Shown here one piece after another: positions 38,018 to 47,491 of a DNA stretch of 64,000 nucleotides. This DNA is from Pontibacter beigongshangensis (lineage in GTDB: Bacteria; Bacteroidota; Bacteroidia; Cytophagales; Hymenobacteraceae). The notes below the pieces were generated by a model. It did no database searches. It was not told where the DNA came from and saw nothing but the letters and a program-made list of their open reading frames with translations. The position numbers and the translations under genes were made by a program. Each line of letters begins with the position of its first letter. The first letter of the stretch is position 1. Where the stretch lies: assembly GCF_014332515.1 (NCBI RefSeq), contig NZ_VFSD01000005.1, positions 124,001 to 188,000 on the forward strand, given 5' to 3'.

Positions 38018-39337
38018 TTAATAGTGACACTTGGAACATTCTGTGCCACCATTAGACGCCACAGTAAAAGCTCCCTTAGATGAGGCCTCATGCAGCTTCA
38101 CCAGGTTGTCGTAATAGCCGTTTCCTTTTGTATTCAGAGGGGTTTCGCGGTGACAGTCGATGCACCAGCCCATGGTTAGAGGAGCATACTGGTACACTAC
38201 ATCCATTTCCTGGATAGGTCCGTGGCAGGTCTGGCACTCTACGCCGGCCACCTGCGTGTGCTGGGCGTGATTAAAATAAGCGAGGTCTGGCAGGTTGTGG
38301 ATACGAACCCACTCGATTGGCTTGTTGCGCTCCAGGGCGCGGTAAATTTTCTGGATCTCCTGCGACTCAGTTTTGATCTGGCTATGGCAGTTCATACAGA
38401 TGTTGGCAGAAGGGATACTGGCGTTTTTGCTCTCGTACACTGTAGTGTGGCAGTAATTACAGTTAATCTCATGCTCTCCGGCGTGTAGGGCGTGCGAGAA
38501 GGCAATTGGCTGACGTGGCTGGTAACCTTGCTGAATACCGATGCCCATGGCTTTGTCAAGCCCAAGATCAATGAGCACTACCACAAAGATCAGCGCTACA
38601 ATAGTACGAACTGCACTAGATTTATAAACTTTGGAGAAGTCGAAGCGCTGGTTTACGATTTCATGATCGTACTCATCCAACTGCTTGTTCTTGTTCAGGT
38701 AGTTCTTCAGGATGGAACTGATCAGCAACAGGGTTACCACCAGCACGATGAGCACTACAATCAGCACCACCAGAATAATATCCAGGTAGCCGCCAATGGC
38801 ACCAATGGCCTGGTCGCCAATAGGTTGAGAACCATCTGCTGCTGCAGCAGTCGCGGTCCCTCCGGCAGGAGCGGCATCTACGCCAGACTCCACGTAGGCT
38901 ATAATAGACTTTACCTCATCGTCGGAGAAAGCGAAAGAAGGCATGGCCTGCTTGTTGTACTGCTCATATACGGCTATGGCATCTGCATCGCCTGACTGGA
39001 TCAGGGCCTGCGAGTTTTTTATCCAGCTAATTAACCATGCCTCATTACGCCTTTGGCTCATACCCTGCAAACCAGGACCAACCACAACTTCGCTTCCGGC
39101 TGAGTGACAGGCCGCACAGTTGTTTCTGAACAGCGCCTGACCTGCGGAGATAACGGCCGGATCAGCACCTGCTCCGGGTTCAGAAGCAGCGGCTGTAGCC
39201 TCCGGTTCCACTCCCTTTGTAGCTACGTTTGCCGGGTCGCTAGCCTGTGCCCAAGCTCCAAAAGAAGCAGTTACAGCAAACAGAAGGGCAATAAGAAATT
39301 TGTGTTTTGCTTTAAGTATACAGCTAATCATAGCCAA
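38018..39337 (-). CDS. actA: Alternative complex III multiheme cytochrome ActA with extra N-terminal cytochrome domain
   Basis: 439 residues, first gene of the respiratory block. A signal peptide ends near AWAQA (residue 32). A monoheme cytochrome c domain follows (CAACH at 74-78), with a likely distal Met in KQAMPSFAFSDDE. Then come two membrane segments (IILVVLIVVLIVLVVTLLLIS and TIVALIFVVVLIDLG), and the classical pentaheme region with CNYCH, CMNCH, CQTCH, CIDCH and CSKCH near the C-terminus. That gives six CxxCH motifs in total, against five in the core ActA. A Met two codons on (MISCILK) is an alternative start. The promoter at 39377-39407 fits this gene. Confidence 0.95.
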   Translation of the reverse strand: MAMISCILKAKHKFLIALLFAVTASFGAWAQASDPANVATKGVEPEATAAASEPGAGADPAVISAGQALFRNNCAACHSAGSEVVVGPGLQGMSQRRNEAWLISWIKNSQALIQSGDADAIAVYEQYNKQAMPSFAFSDDEVKSIIAYVESGVDAAPAGGTATAAAADGSQPIGDQAIGAIGGYLDIILVVLIVVLIVLVVTLLLISSILKNYLNKNKQLDEYDHEIVNQRFDFSKVYKSSAVRTIVALIFVVVLIDLGLDKAMGIGIQQGYQPRQPIAFSHALHAGEHEINCNYCHTTVYESKNASIPSANICMNCHSQIKTESQEIQKIYRALERNKPIEWVRIHNLPDLAYFNHAQHTQVAGVECQTCHGPIQEMDVVYQYAPLTMGWCIDCHRETPLNTKGNGYYDNLVKLHEASSKGAFTVASNGGTECSKCHY

Positions 39338-39376
39338 GATAACTTGTTTAGTAGATGGTGAAAATACTTATGGGCA

Positions 39377-39407
39377 CAAATCTACTATGGGAATTCCATT
39401 AATCAAA
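39377..39407 (-). promoter_or_regulatory. Near-consensus promoter of the act-cox block
   Basis: On the reverse strand TTTG (39407-39404), 19 bases, then TAGATTTG (39384-39377) match the Bacteroidetes TTTG-N19-TAnnTTTG promoter. The predicted start near 39370 would leave a leader of about 35 bases before actA. Confidence 0.75.
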
Positions 39408-39845
39408 TATAAATAACTGTATTTTTCCCCTACTCTCCGGAACACATGTATTCCGTCATTGCTTCTTTAACAATCTTTTTATAAATCTGAAACAACCGTT
39501 TTTATTTATACAAATTCTAAATAACACTTGGATGAATGATCTTTACCGCCTTAAAAAACAGACATAAATCACTTTTCAGCGTATTTTATCAGCCTCTAAA
39601 ACCGCGGGCAGAATACCCCCTGTACTTAAAATTGTATTTTTCGAAGTTTACCCACCTTTTAGCGCCCGGTTTCTATGACGTTTTCATTTCACGGTTTTGC
39701 ATCCTTATTTCTTAACCTGTTGTGGCCACATTTATATTAACTGAGCGAAGCTATTTTTTTCGCCTTCCCGCTGCCCCTCAATGACCCGATTTTATCCGGG
39801 CAACATACAGATTTTGTTCCTCAGCTAGGCTTAACAGAAAAAGGA
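39408..39845. other. Divergent regulatory gap between actA and rpsF
   Basis: No gene is supported in about 440 AT-rich bases between the two divergent promoters. A short CCCG/CGGG hairpin occurs at about 39784-39800. No operator could be identified with confidence. Confidence 0.5.
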
Positions 39846-39877
39846 TTTGTAATACACAAATATTAGCTGTAAATTTG
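39846..39877 (+). promoter_or_regulatory. Near-consensus promoter of rpsF-rpsR-rplI
   Basis: TTTG at 39846-39849, 20 bases, TAAATTTG at 39870-39877. The ATG of rpsF is 33 bases downstream. This fits the Bacteroidetes sigma factor consensus. Confidence 0.75.
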
Positions 39878-39909
39878 CAGGCTAAATTCAAAAAATTCTC
39901 ATACACAAA

Positions 39910-40281
39910 ATGGAATTAAAAAATTACGAAACGATCTTCATCCTGACCCCGTTGCTGAACGAGGTGCAGATGCAGGAAACGGTCGAGAAGTTCAGACAGG
40001 TGCTTAAGGAAAATAGCGCCGACATTATCCACGAAGAGAACTGGGGTCTGCGTAAACTGGCTTATCCAATCCAGAAAAAGTCGACAGGCTTCTATCACCT
40101 CATCGAGTTTGCGGCTCCTACCACTGTGGTAGACGCCCTTGAGCTGGCTTATCGCCGTGATGAAAAAGTTGTTCGCTTCTTAACCACTGCCCTTGACAAG
40201 CATGCCATTGCTTACAACGAGCGTAGAAGAAAAGGCGAGTTTAAATCACAAGCTAAAAAAGAGGAGGTTAAAGCATCATGA
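39910..40281 (+). CDS. rpsF: Ribosomal protein bS6
   Basis: A 123-residue small-subunit protein that binds 16S rRNA together with S18. It begins [20 protein letters not shown], the typical S6 beta strand, and has the [23 protein letters not shown] core and the [15 protein letters not shown] strand. The last 20 residues are a Lys-rich tail. The stop overlaps the rpsR start (ATGA). No ssb or priB gene lies between S6 and S18. Confidence 0.97.
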   Translation: MELKNYETIFILTPLLNEVQMQETVEKFRQVLKENSADIIHEENWGLRKLAYPIQKKSTGFYHLIEFAAPTTVVDALELAYRRDEKVVRFLTTALDKHAIAYNERRRKGEFKSQAKKEEVKAS

Positions 40282-40529
40282 GCTTAGTTAACGAGAAAGT
40301 ACACAAGCAGGAAAATCGCGAGAAATACTGCCGGTTCAAGAAAAGCGGAATCAAATACATCGATTACAAAGACGGTAACTTCTTACTGAAGTTTGTAAAC
40401 GAGCAAGGCAAGATCCTTCCTAGAAGATTAACGGGTACAAGCCTGAAATTTCAGCGCAAAGTGTCGCAGGCCGTTGCAAGAGCCAGACACCTGGCCATTT
40501 TGCCTTATGTAACTGATTCTTTAAAATAA
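40278..40529 (+). CDS. rpsR: Ribosomal protein bS18
   Basis: 83 residues. Typical features are [16 protein letters not shown] near the N-terminus, [40 protein letters not shown], and a very basic composition. It forms a heterodimer with S6 on the 30S platform. Its ATG overlaps the rpsF stop. Confidence 0.97.
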   Translation: MSLVNEKVHKQENREKYCRFKKSGIKYIDYKDGNFLLKFVNEQGKILPRRLTGTSLKFQRKVSQAVARARHLAILPYVTDSLK

Positions 40530-40534
40530 GGAGG
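40528..40534 (+). promoter_or_regulatory. Strong Shine-Dalgarno sequence before rplI
   Basis: AAGGAGG lies 8 bases before the rplI ATG. Most genes in this window have no such sequence, as is common in Bacteroidetes, so this one stands out. Confidence 0.6.
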
Positions 40535-40542
40535 GAAGAGCA

Positions 40543-40986
40543 ATGGAAATTATATTGAAAGATGACGTGAAAGGCGTAGGTTTCAAGAACGATATCGTAT
40601 CTGTGAAGCCTGGTTATGGCCGCAACTACCTGATCCCGCAAGGGCTGGCTGTTCTGGCCAACGCGTCTAACAAAAAAGTGGTAGCCGAAAACATCCGTCA
40701 GGCGGCCCACAAAGCTGACAAAATCAAGAACGATGCGCAGGAACTGGCCGACAGCATTGGCGACATCACGCTTGAGATACCTGCTAAAGTAGGCGAAACG
40801 GGCAAGATCTTCGGTTCTGTTACAACCCTGCAGCTTTCTGATGCCCTGAAAGCAAAAGGTTTCGAAGTTGACCGCAAGCGTATCTCTTTCGACCAGGATG
40901 TGAAAACTGCCGGCGAGTACACTGCTACCATCATTCTGCACAAAGAAGTGAAGCACCAGATACGTTTCAACGTAGTGGCTGCTTAA
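40543..40986 (+). CDS. rplI: Ribosomal protein bL9
   Basis: 147 residues. The N-terminal domain MEIILKDDVKGVGFKNDIVSVKPGYGRNYLIPQGLAVLA holds the L9 signature; a long connecting helix and a C-terminal domain (GKIFGSVTTLQLSDALKAKGFEVDRKRI) follow. It binds 23S rRNA near the L1 stalk. It ends the S6-S18-L9 operon, with a terminator 21 bases after the stop. Confidence 0.97.
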   Translation: MEIILKDDVKGVGFKNDIVSVKPGYGRNYLIPQGLAVLANASNKKVVAENIRQAAHKADKIKNDAQELADSIGDITLEIPAKVGETGKIFGSVTTLQLSDALKAKGFEVDRKRISFDQDVKTAGEYTATIILHKEVKHQIRFNVVAA

Positions 40987-41006
40987 TTTATAGCACTCAC
41001 CATTTA

Positions 41007-41042
41007 AAAGCGTCCTGCCCCACAAGGCAGGACGCTTTTTTT
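41007..41042 (+). terminator. Intrinsic terminator after rplI
   Basis: AAAAGCGTCCTGCC pairs with GGCAGGACGCTTTT around a short loop and ends in seven T. Confidence 0.94.
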
Positions 41043-41202
41043 ATGCCCTGCCAAATCCGGGAACATGTGGGCAGCGAAAACGTACAACAACGGGTTTGTT
41101 AAATGGTTGATTTTTCAATTTAGAGATTTGAAGATTTGGAAATGAAGTATGCCGGCTTTGAAAGCACGATCAACTTTTAACTCTGCTGTTTGGAGTCTTT
41201 TG

Positions 41203-41247
41203 AGCAGCAGCAAAGCTTCCGGAGGTCCCATTTCATTAGAATAATTT
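41203..41247 (-). repeat. Interspersed CCGGAG element, copy 9
   Basis: Plus strand reads AGCAGCAGCAAAGC, TTCCGGAGG, TCCCATTTCATTAGAATAATT. It lies about 215 bases 3' of rplI. Confidence 0.86.
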
Positions 41248-41331
41248 TCAAGTCTTCTCCATTCCTAAATTCTGTAAATTTTTAGGGTAGGGGCCCTACT
41301 ATAGAGATTCGGACAAAAATCTACTATCTAG

Positions 41332-41373
41332 CCAGCAGAACCTCCGGAGGGGCAAAACCATTGGAATAATTTG
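41332..41373 (-). repeat. Interspersed CCGGAG element, copy 10
   Basis: Plus strand reads CCAGCAGAA, CCTCCGGAGG, GGCAAAACCATTGGAATAATT. Same direction as copy 9 and 129 bases from it. Confidence 0.86.
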
Positions 41374-41443
41374 CCACTGCCGTATAACAAGCCTGTAGTA
41401 GCATTCGCTCACAGCTAAGCTTCCACACCTCCACACTTTAAAG

Positions 41444-41451
41444 TATATTTG
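41444..41451 (+). promoter_or_regulatory. Possible -7 element for the M3 peptidase gene
   Basis: TATATTTG matches TAnnTTTG, 54 bases before the ATG at 41505. No -33 match at the correct distance. Confidence 0.4.
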
Positions 41452-41504
41452 AGTAAATGCAACCTACGTACTACATTTTATAATTAACCACGGAAAAACT
41501 ACTT

Positions 41505-43745
41505 ATGCGGAAATCAATTGTCCATTATGGCGCCCTGCTTGCAGTACCCGCCTTCACCATTTTTGCCACAACCAACTGCGTGAACAGAACAACTCCATCC
41601 ACTTCAGACACCGGCACAACTGCTGTTACTGACACACCGGCTCAAACAGCACAGAACCCTTTGGTAGCCGAATGGGCAGGACCATACGGCGGTGTGCCTC
41701 CTTTCGACCAGGTGCAGGTGAGCCAGTTTAAACCGGCGCTCGAAGCAGCCATGGCCGAAGAGCTGGCCGAAATAGACAAAATCGCTTCCGACCCCGCAGC
41801 ACCTTCCTTCGAGAATACCATTGCGGCCATGGAGCGTGCCGGCCAGGCCATGAACCGCGTCCGGACCGTGTACGGCATCTGGAGCTCCAACATGAACAAC
41901 CCTGAATTTCAGGTGATCGAGCGGGAGATGGCGCCGAAGCTTTCGGCTTTCTCCGATAAAATCACACAGAACGAAGCCTTGTTCAAGCGCATTGAGGCTG
42001 TCTACAACTCCCCGGAAAAATCAAAGCTTAGTGCAGAGCAGCAACGGCTGGTATGGAACTACCATAACAACTTTGTAAGAGCCGGCGCCAGGCTCGATGC
42101 CCAGGCCAAAGATCGCCTGTCGGCTATAAACCAGGAACTGGCAGCGCTTTTCACCAACTTCAGCCAAAACGTGCTGGCCGATGAAACAAATTATATGCTG
42201 GAGCTGCAGAGCGAAGCCGATCTGGCCGGCCTGCCAGCCTCGCTGCGGGAAGCCGCTGCCGGAGCCGCCAAAACCAAAAACAGTACGGCTCCCTACGTCA
42301 TCACCAACACCCGCTCCTCCATAGACCCATTCCTGACTTATTCCGATCGCCGCGACCTGCGCGAGAAAGCCTGGAAAATGTTTGTTGACAGAGGCGACAA
42401 CGGTGGCGAGCACGACAACAACGCCATTATAACCCAAATACTGCAGCTACGCGCTGAGCGTGCTAAGTTGCTCGGCTTTCCGACACACGCGCACTGGCGC
42501 CTCGAGAACACCATGGCGAAGACTCCGGAACGTGCCGTAGAGCTAATGGAAGCCGTCTGGACACCAGCTATTGCCCGTGTGCGCGAAGAAGTAGCCGACA
42601 TGCAGGCGCTTGCTAAAAAAGAAGGCGCCAACATGACCATAGAACCCTGGGACTACCGCTACTACGCCGAAAAAGTAAGGAAAGCCCGCTACGACCTCGA
42701 TCAGAATGAGGTGAAGGAGTACCTGCAGCTGGAGAAGCTGCGCGAAGGCATGTTCTGGGTAGCAGGTGAGCTGTTCGACTTCAACTTCACGCCGGTTACC
42801 GATGTGCCGGTGTTCCATCCGGATGTGCGGGTGTGGGAGGTGACAAACAAGACCTCGGGGCAGCATGTGGGCCTGTGGTATTTCGACCCATACGCCCGTA
42901 CCGGCAAGCGCTCCGGCGCCTGGATGAACGCTTACCGCCGTCAGCACCGCCTCGACGATAATGCCACTACCATTGTATCGAACAACTCCAATTTTGTGAA
43001 GGGCAAAGAAGGCGAGCCCGTACTGATCTCCTGGGACGATGCCAACACGCTGTTCCACGAGTTCGGTCACGCTTTACATGGTCTTTCTTCTAATGTGACT
43101 TACCCTTCCTTGTCGGGCACGGCCGTGGTGCGCGACTATGTGGAGTTCCCGTCGCAGTTGCTGGAGCACTGGCTCTCTACGCCGGAAGTGCTGCAACGCT
43201 TTGCCGTGCATTACCAGACTGGCAAGCCAATTCCGCAGCACCTGGTGGACCGCATCGAGAAAGCCTCTACGTTTAACGAAGGCTTTGAGACCACCGAGTA
43301 CCTGGCCAGCGCCCTGATCGACATGAAGCTGCACCTGGCCGGCGACCAGAAAATTGACCCCGATACATTTGAGCGCGAAACACTAACAGCGTTGGGCATG
43401 CCTTCTGAGATCGTGATGCGCCACCGCACGCCGCAGTTCATGCACATTTTCTCCAGCGACAGCTACTCCGCGGGTTACTACAGCTACCTTTGGTCCGATG
43501 TGCTCACCGCCGATGCCTTCGGAGCCTTTACAGAAGGCAGCGGCCCGTACGACAAAGCTGTTGCCAAAAGACTGCACCAGCACGTTTTCTCGGTAGGCAA
43601 CACCATTGATCCGGCAGCGGGTTACCGTGCCTTCCGTGGCCGCGACCCAAATGTAGAGGCGCTGATGCGCAAGCGGGGATTTCCGGTAAAGGAAGCGGCT
43701 GGCGCTAAGAAGACACCTGCTAAACCAAAAGGGAAGGCCAAGTAG
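41505..43745 (+). CDS. dcp: M3-family peptidyl-dipeptidase (Dcp-like)
   Basis: A 746-residue zinc metallopeptidase with an intact HEFGHALHG site at 518-526 and the downstream Glu in FNEGFETTEYLAS. The sequence flanks (YFDPYARTGKRSGAWM, SDVLTADAFGAFTE, DPAAGYRAFRGRDPNVEALMRKRGF) are those of Dcp/oligopeptidase A. An N-terminal hydrophobic segment ends ATTNC at residue 25, a lipobox-like but non-canonical sequence, so the enzyme is probably exported and perhaps lipid-anchored. A basic low-complexity tail (AKKTPAKPKGKAK) ends it. It trims dipeptides from peptide C-termini. Confidence 0.93.
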   Translation: MRKSIVHYGALLAVPAFTIFATTNCVNRTTPSTSDTGTTAVTDTPAQTAQNPLVAEWAGPYGGVPPFDQVQVSQFKPALEAAMAEELAEIDKIASDPAAPSFENTIAAMERAGQAMNRVRTVYGIWSSNMNNPEFQVIEREMAPKLSAFSDKITQNEALFKRIEAVYNSPEKSKLSAEQQRLVWNYHNNFVRAGARLDAQAKDRLSAINQELAALFTNFSQNVLADETNYMLELQSEADLAGLPASLREAAAGAAKTKNSTAPYVITNTRSSIDPFLTYSDRRDLREKAWKMFVDRGDNGGEHDNNAIITQILQLRAERAKLLGFPTHAHWRLENTMAKTPERAVELMEAVWTPAIARVREEVADMQALAKKEGANMTIEPWDYRYYAEKVRKARYDLDQNEVKEYLQLEKLREGMFWVAGELFDFNFTPVTDVPVFHPDVRVWEVTNKTSGQHVGLWYFDPYARTGKRSGAWMNAYRRQHRLDDNATTIVSNNSNFVKGKEGEPVLISWDDANTLFHEFGHALHGLSSNVTYPSLSGTAVVRDYVEFPSQLLEHWLSTPEVLQRFAVHYQTGKPIPQHLVDRIEKASTFNEGFETTEYLASALIDMKLHLAGDQKIDPDTFERETLTALGMPSEIVMRHRTPQFMHIFSSDSYSAGYYSYLWSDVLTADAFGAFTEGSGPYDKAVAKRLHQHVFSVGNTIDPAAGYRAFRGRDPNVEALMRKRGFPVKEAAGAKKTPAKPKGKAK

Positions 43746-43751
43746 ATAAAC

Positions 43752-43797
43752 AACCTCCTCTGTCATCTCTCCTATCGTCGAGATGACAGAGGAGGTT
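43752..43797. repeat. Perfect 18-bp inverted repeat after the M3 peptidase
   Basis: AACCTCCTCTGTCATCTC at 43752-43769 pairs exactly with 43780-43797 across a 10-base loop. It begins six bases after the stop codon. There is no T-run on either side, so it is more likely an RNA-stabilising hairpin or a site for another factor than a standard terminator. Confidence 0.85.
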
Positions 43798-43831
43798 CAG
43801 GTAAGGCTGCTTCATAAACTTTACTAATGGC

Positions 43832-43870
43832 TCAGGCTGGCAAAATTTTATTGCCAGCCTGAACTGTTTT
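43832..43870 (+). terminator. Possible terminator before the GSCFA gene
   Basis: TCAGGCTGGCAA and TTGCCAGCCTGA form a 12-bp stem with a 7-base loop, followed by ACTGTTTT. The U-run is short and not immediately adjacent, so it is a moderate candidate. Confidence 0.55.
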
Positions 43871-43908
43871 ATGCGGGCACCGACAAAGCTCAACTTTCTA
43901 CCATTCCG

Positions 43909-43916
43909 TATATTTG
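43909..43916 (+). promoter_or_regulatory. Possible -7 element almost touching the GSCFA start codon
   Basis: TATATTTG ends four bases before ATG 43921. If used, transcription would begin at or just inside the start codon, giving a leaderless mRNA. No -33 match is evident. Confidence 0.35.
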
Positions 43917-43920
43917 AAGC

Positions 43921-44910
43921 ATGATGTTCCGCACCGAATTACCGATAAAACCATCGCAGCTGCGCCTGGCACTCCAGGCCGAAGTTTTGACCATTGGCTC
44001 CTGCTTTGCCGAAGTTATTGGTTCTAAACTGCAGGAAAACAAAGTAGCAACCCTGGTTAACCCGTTCGGCACCATTTTCAATCCCCTATCCGCCTGTTTG
44101 TTAGTGGAGATAGTCAGCGGCAAGGCCTATGATTTTGAGAAGCACCTGGTGCAGCACAATGGCATCTGGTACGCCTACGACCTGCACTCCGCCCTCTCCT
44201 CCCCTTCTAAAGAAGAACTGTTGCACACTATCCGGCAGCAGGTGCAGCAAACGCAGGAGCAATTGCAGAAGGCTTCGTTGCTGATCATGACCTGGGGCAC
44301 GGCGGTGAGTTATCGGCTCGCCAGCACCGGCACGGTGGTCGCCAATTGCCACAAGCTGCCGGCGCGGCAGTTTACGCGCCTCCTGCTCACAACAGAGGAG
44401 ATAACGGCTGCCTTTACGCAAATGCACCAGCGCCTGCTCCAGCTGAACCCCAACATCAAGCTGCTCCTGACCGTGAGCCCGGTGCGCCACCTCAAAGAGA
44501 CACTGGAGATCAACAGTGTCAGCAAAGCCGTGCTGCGCGTGGCGACGCATCAGCTAACGGAGGCCTACGAAAATGTGAATTACTTCCCGGCTTACGAAAT
44601 AATGATGGACGACCTGCGCGACTACAGATTCTACAAGGCTGATATGCTGCACCCTACTGAGCTGGCAGAGGATTACATCTGGCAGAAATTTGTAGGCGCC
44701 TACTTCGACCAGGAGTATCAGGCTTTCCTGCCGGAGTGGGAGAAGGTTAGAAGAGCCATGGCACACAAGCCCTTTCACCCGGCGTCGGCCGCACATCAGC
44801 AGTTCCTGAAAGCTACCCTACAGCAGCTTCGGGAACTGGAGCAGAAGCATAACATATCCTGCGCCAAAGAAATAGCACAGTTGCAGCTACAAATAATCGG
44901 CAAAGATTGA
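43921..44910 (+). CDS. GSCFA-domain protein
   Basis: A 329-residue protein with the family's eponymous motif in VLTIGSCFAEVIG (about residues 22-34), then NPFGTIFNPLSA and the LIMTWGTAVSYRLASTGTVVANCHKLPA block. The fold is related to SGNH hydrolases, with the serine of GSC as a plausible nucleophile; the later DMLHPTELAEDYIW holds the expected Asp/His pair. The substrate is unknown. No signal peptide is present, so it is likely cytoplasmic. A possible -7 element lies only four bases before the start codon. Confidence 0.92.
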   Translation: MMFRTELPIKPSQLRLALQAEVLTIGSCFAEVIGSKLQENKVATLVNPFGTIFNPLSACLLVEIVSGKAYDFEKHLVQHNGIWYAYDLHSALSSPSKEELLHTIRQQVQQTQEQLQKASLLIMTWGTAVSYRLASTGTVVANCHKLPARQFTRLLLTTEEITAAFTQMHQRLLQLNPNIKLLLTVSPVRHLKETLEINSVSKAVLRVATHQLTEAYENVNYFPAYEIMMDDLRDYRFYKADMLHPTELAEDYIWQKFVGAYFDQEYQAFLPEWEKVRRAMAHKPFHPASAAHQQFLKATLQQLRELEQKHNISCAKEIAQLQLQIIGKD

Positions 44911-44969
44911 CGACGTTGCACACGAGACCGGCTTTTAACAAGTCCAAAGTTCTTTCCACCCACCACTAA

Positions 44970-45013
44970 GCAGGAACAATGAGCTCTGGAGGGGCTTTTT
45001 GATTGAAATAATT
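44970..45013 (-). repeat. Interspersed CCGGAG element, copy 11
   Basis: Plus strand reads GCAGGAACAATGAGCT, CTGGAGG, GGCTTTTTGATTGAAATAATT. It begins 59 bases after the GSCFA stop. Confidence 0.82.
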
Positions 45014-45083
45014 CACGCACAATCGTCTATCTTTTTTAAGGCCGCCTGAATCGTGCGTAAAACAATTGTACACTTTCTCTTTC

Positions 45084-45091
45084 TACCTTTG
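45084..45091 (+). promoter_or_regulatory. Possible -7 element for the DUF255 gene
   Basis: TACCTTTG matches TAnnTTTG, 52 bases upstream of ATG 45144. It lies after the first in-frame ATG (45066), which argues for the downstream start. Confidence 0.5.
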
Positions 45092-45143
45092 GCCTTTATG
45101 CCCGTACAAAGCAGAACCCGGAACAGCACACAGTAGAAAAACT

Positions 45144-47204
<2,061 letters not shown>

Positions 47205-47220
47205 GTAGCTGATGTAAAGG

Positions 47221-47275
47221 AGCAGCTGCATCAAAAGAAAAAGCCTCGCAAGGACCATTTTGATTAGAATAATTT
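47221..47275 (-). repeat. Interspersed CCGGAG element, copy 12 (left half of inverted pair)
   Basis: Plus strand reads AGCAGCTGCATC, then GCCTCGCAAGGACC, CATTTTGATTAGAATAATT. It starts 17 bases after the DUF255 stop. Its AT arm is identical to that of copy 13 over 19 bases when inverted. Confidence 0.83.
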
Positions 47276-47366
47276 GGATTGAAAAGGCATGTATTTCCAA
47301 AAGCTTCTCTTTTCCCAAGCTCTGTCCCCTGACAGGGCTTTCTTCCCCCATTGATCCCGTCGCGCC

Positions 47367-47418
47367 AATTATTCTAATCAAAATGCCCCTCCTGGGCGCA
47401 CTGCTCCTGCTGCTGCTC
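47367..47418 (+). repeat. Interspersed CCGGAG element, copy 13 (right half of inverted pair)
   Basis: AATTATTCTAATCAAAATG, then GCCCCTCCTGGGC (a GCCC/GGGC stem around CTCCT), then CTGCTCCTGCTGCTGCT. About 92 bases separate it from copy 12. Confidence 0.85.
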
Positions 47419-47491
47419 CTCACAATCAGCCTGTCGCTTTTAACAAATTTTTCCGACCTTTGCTTATTGTCATCAACCTTTTGCAGCACCC

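Larger units (their letters stand above)
41043..41504. other. Gap before the M3 peptidase with two elements
   Basis: About 460 bases containing element copies 9 and 10 in the same orientation and a -7-like site at 41444. No gene is supported. Confidence 0.6.
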
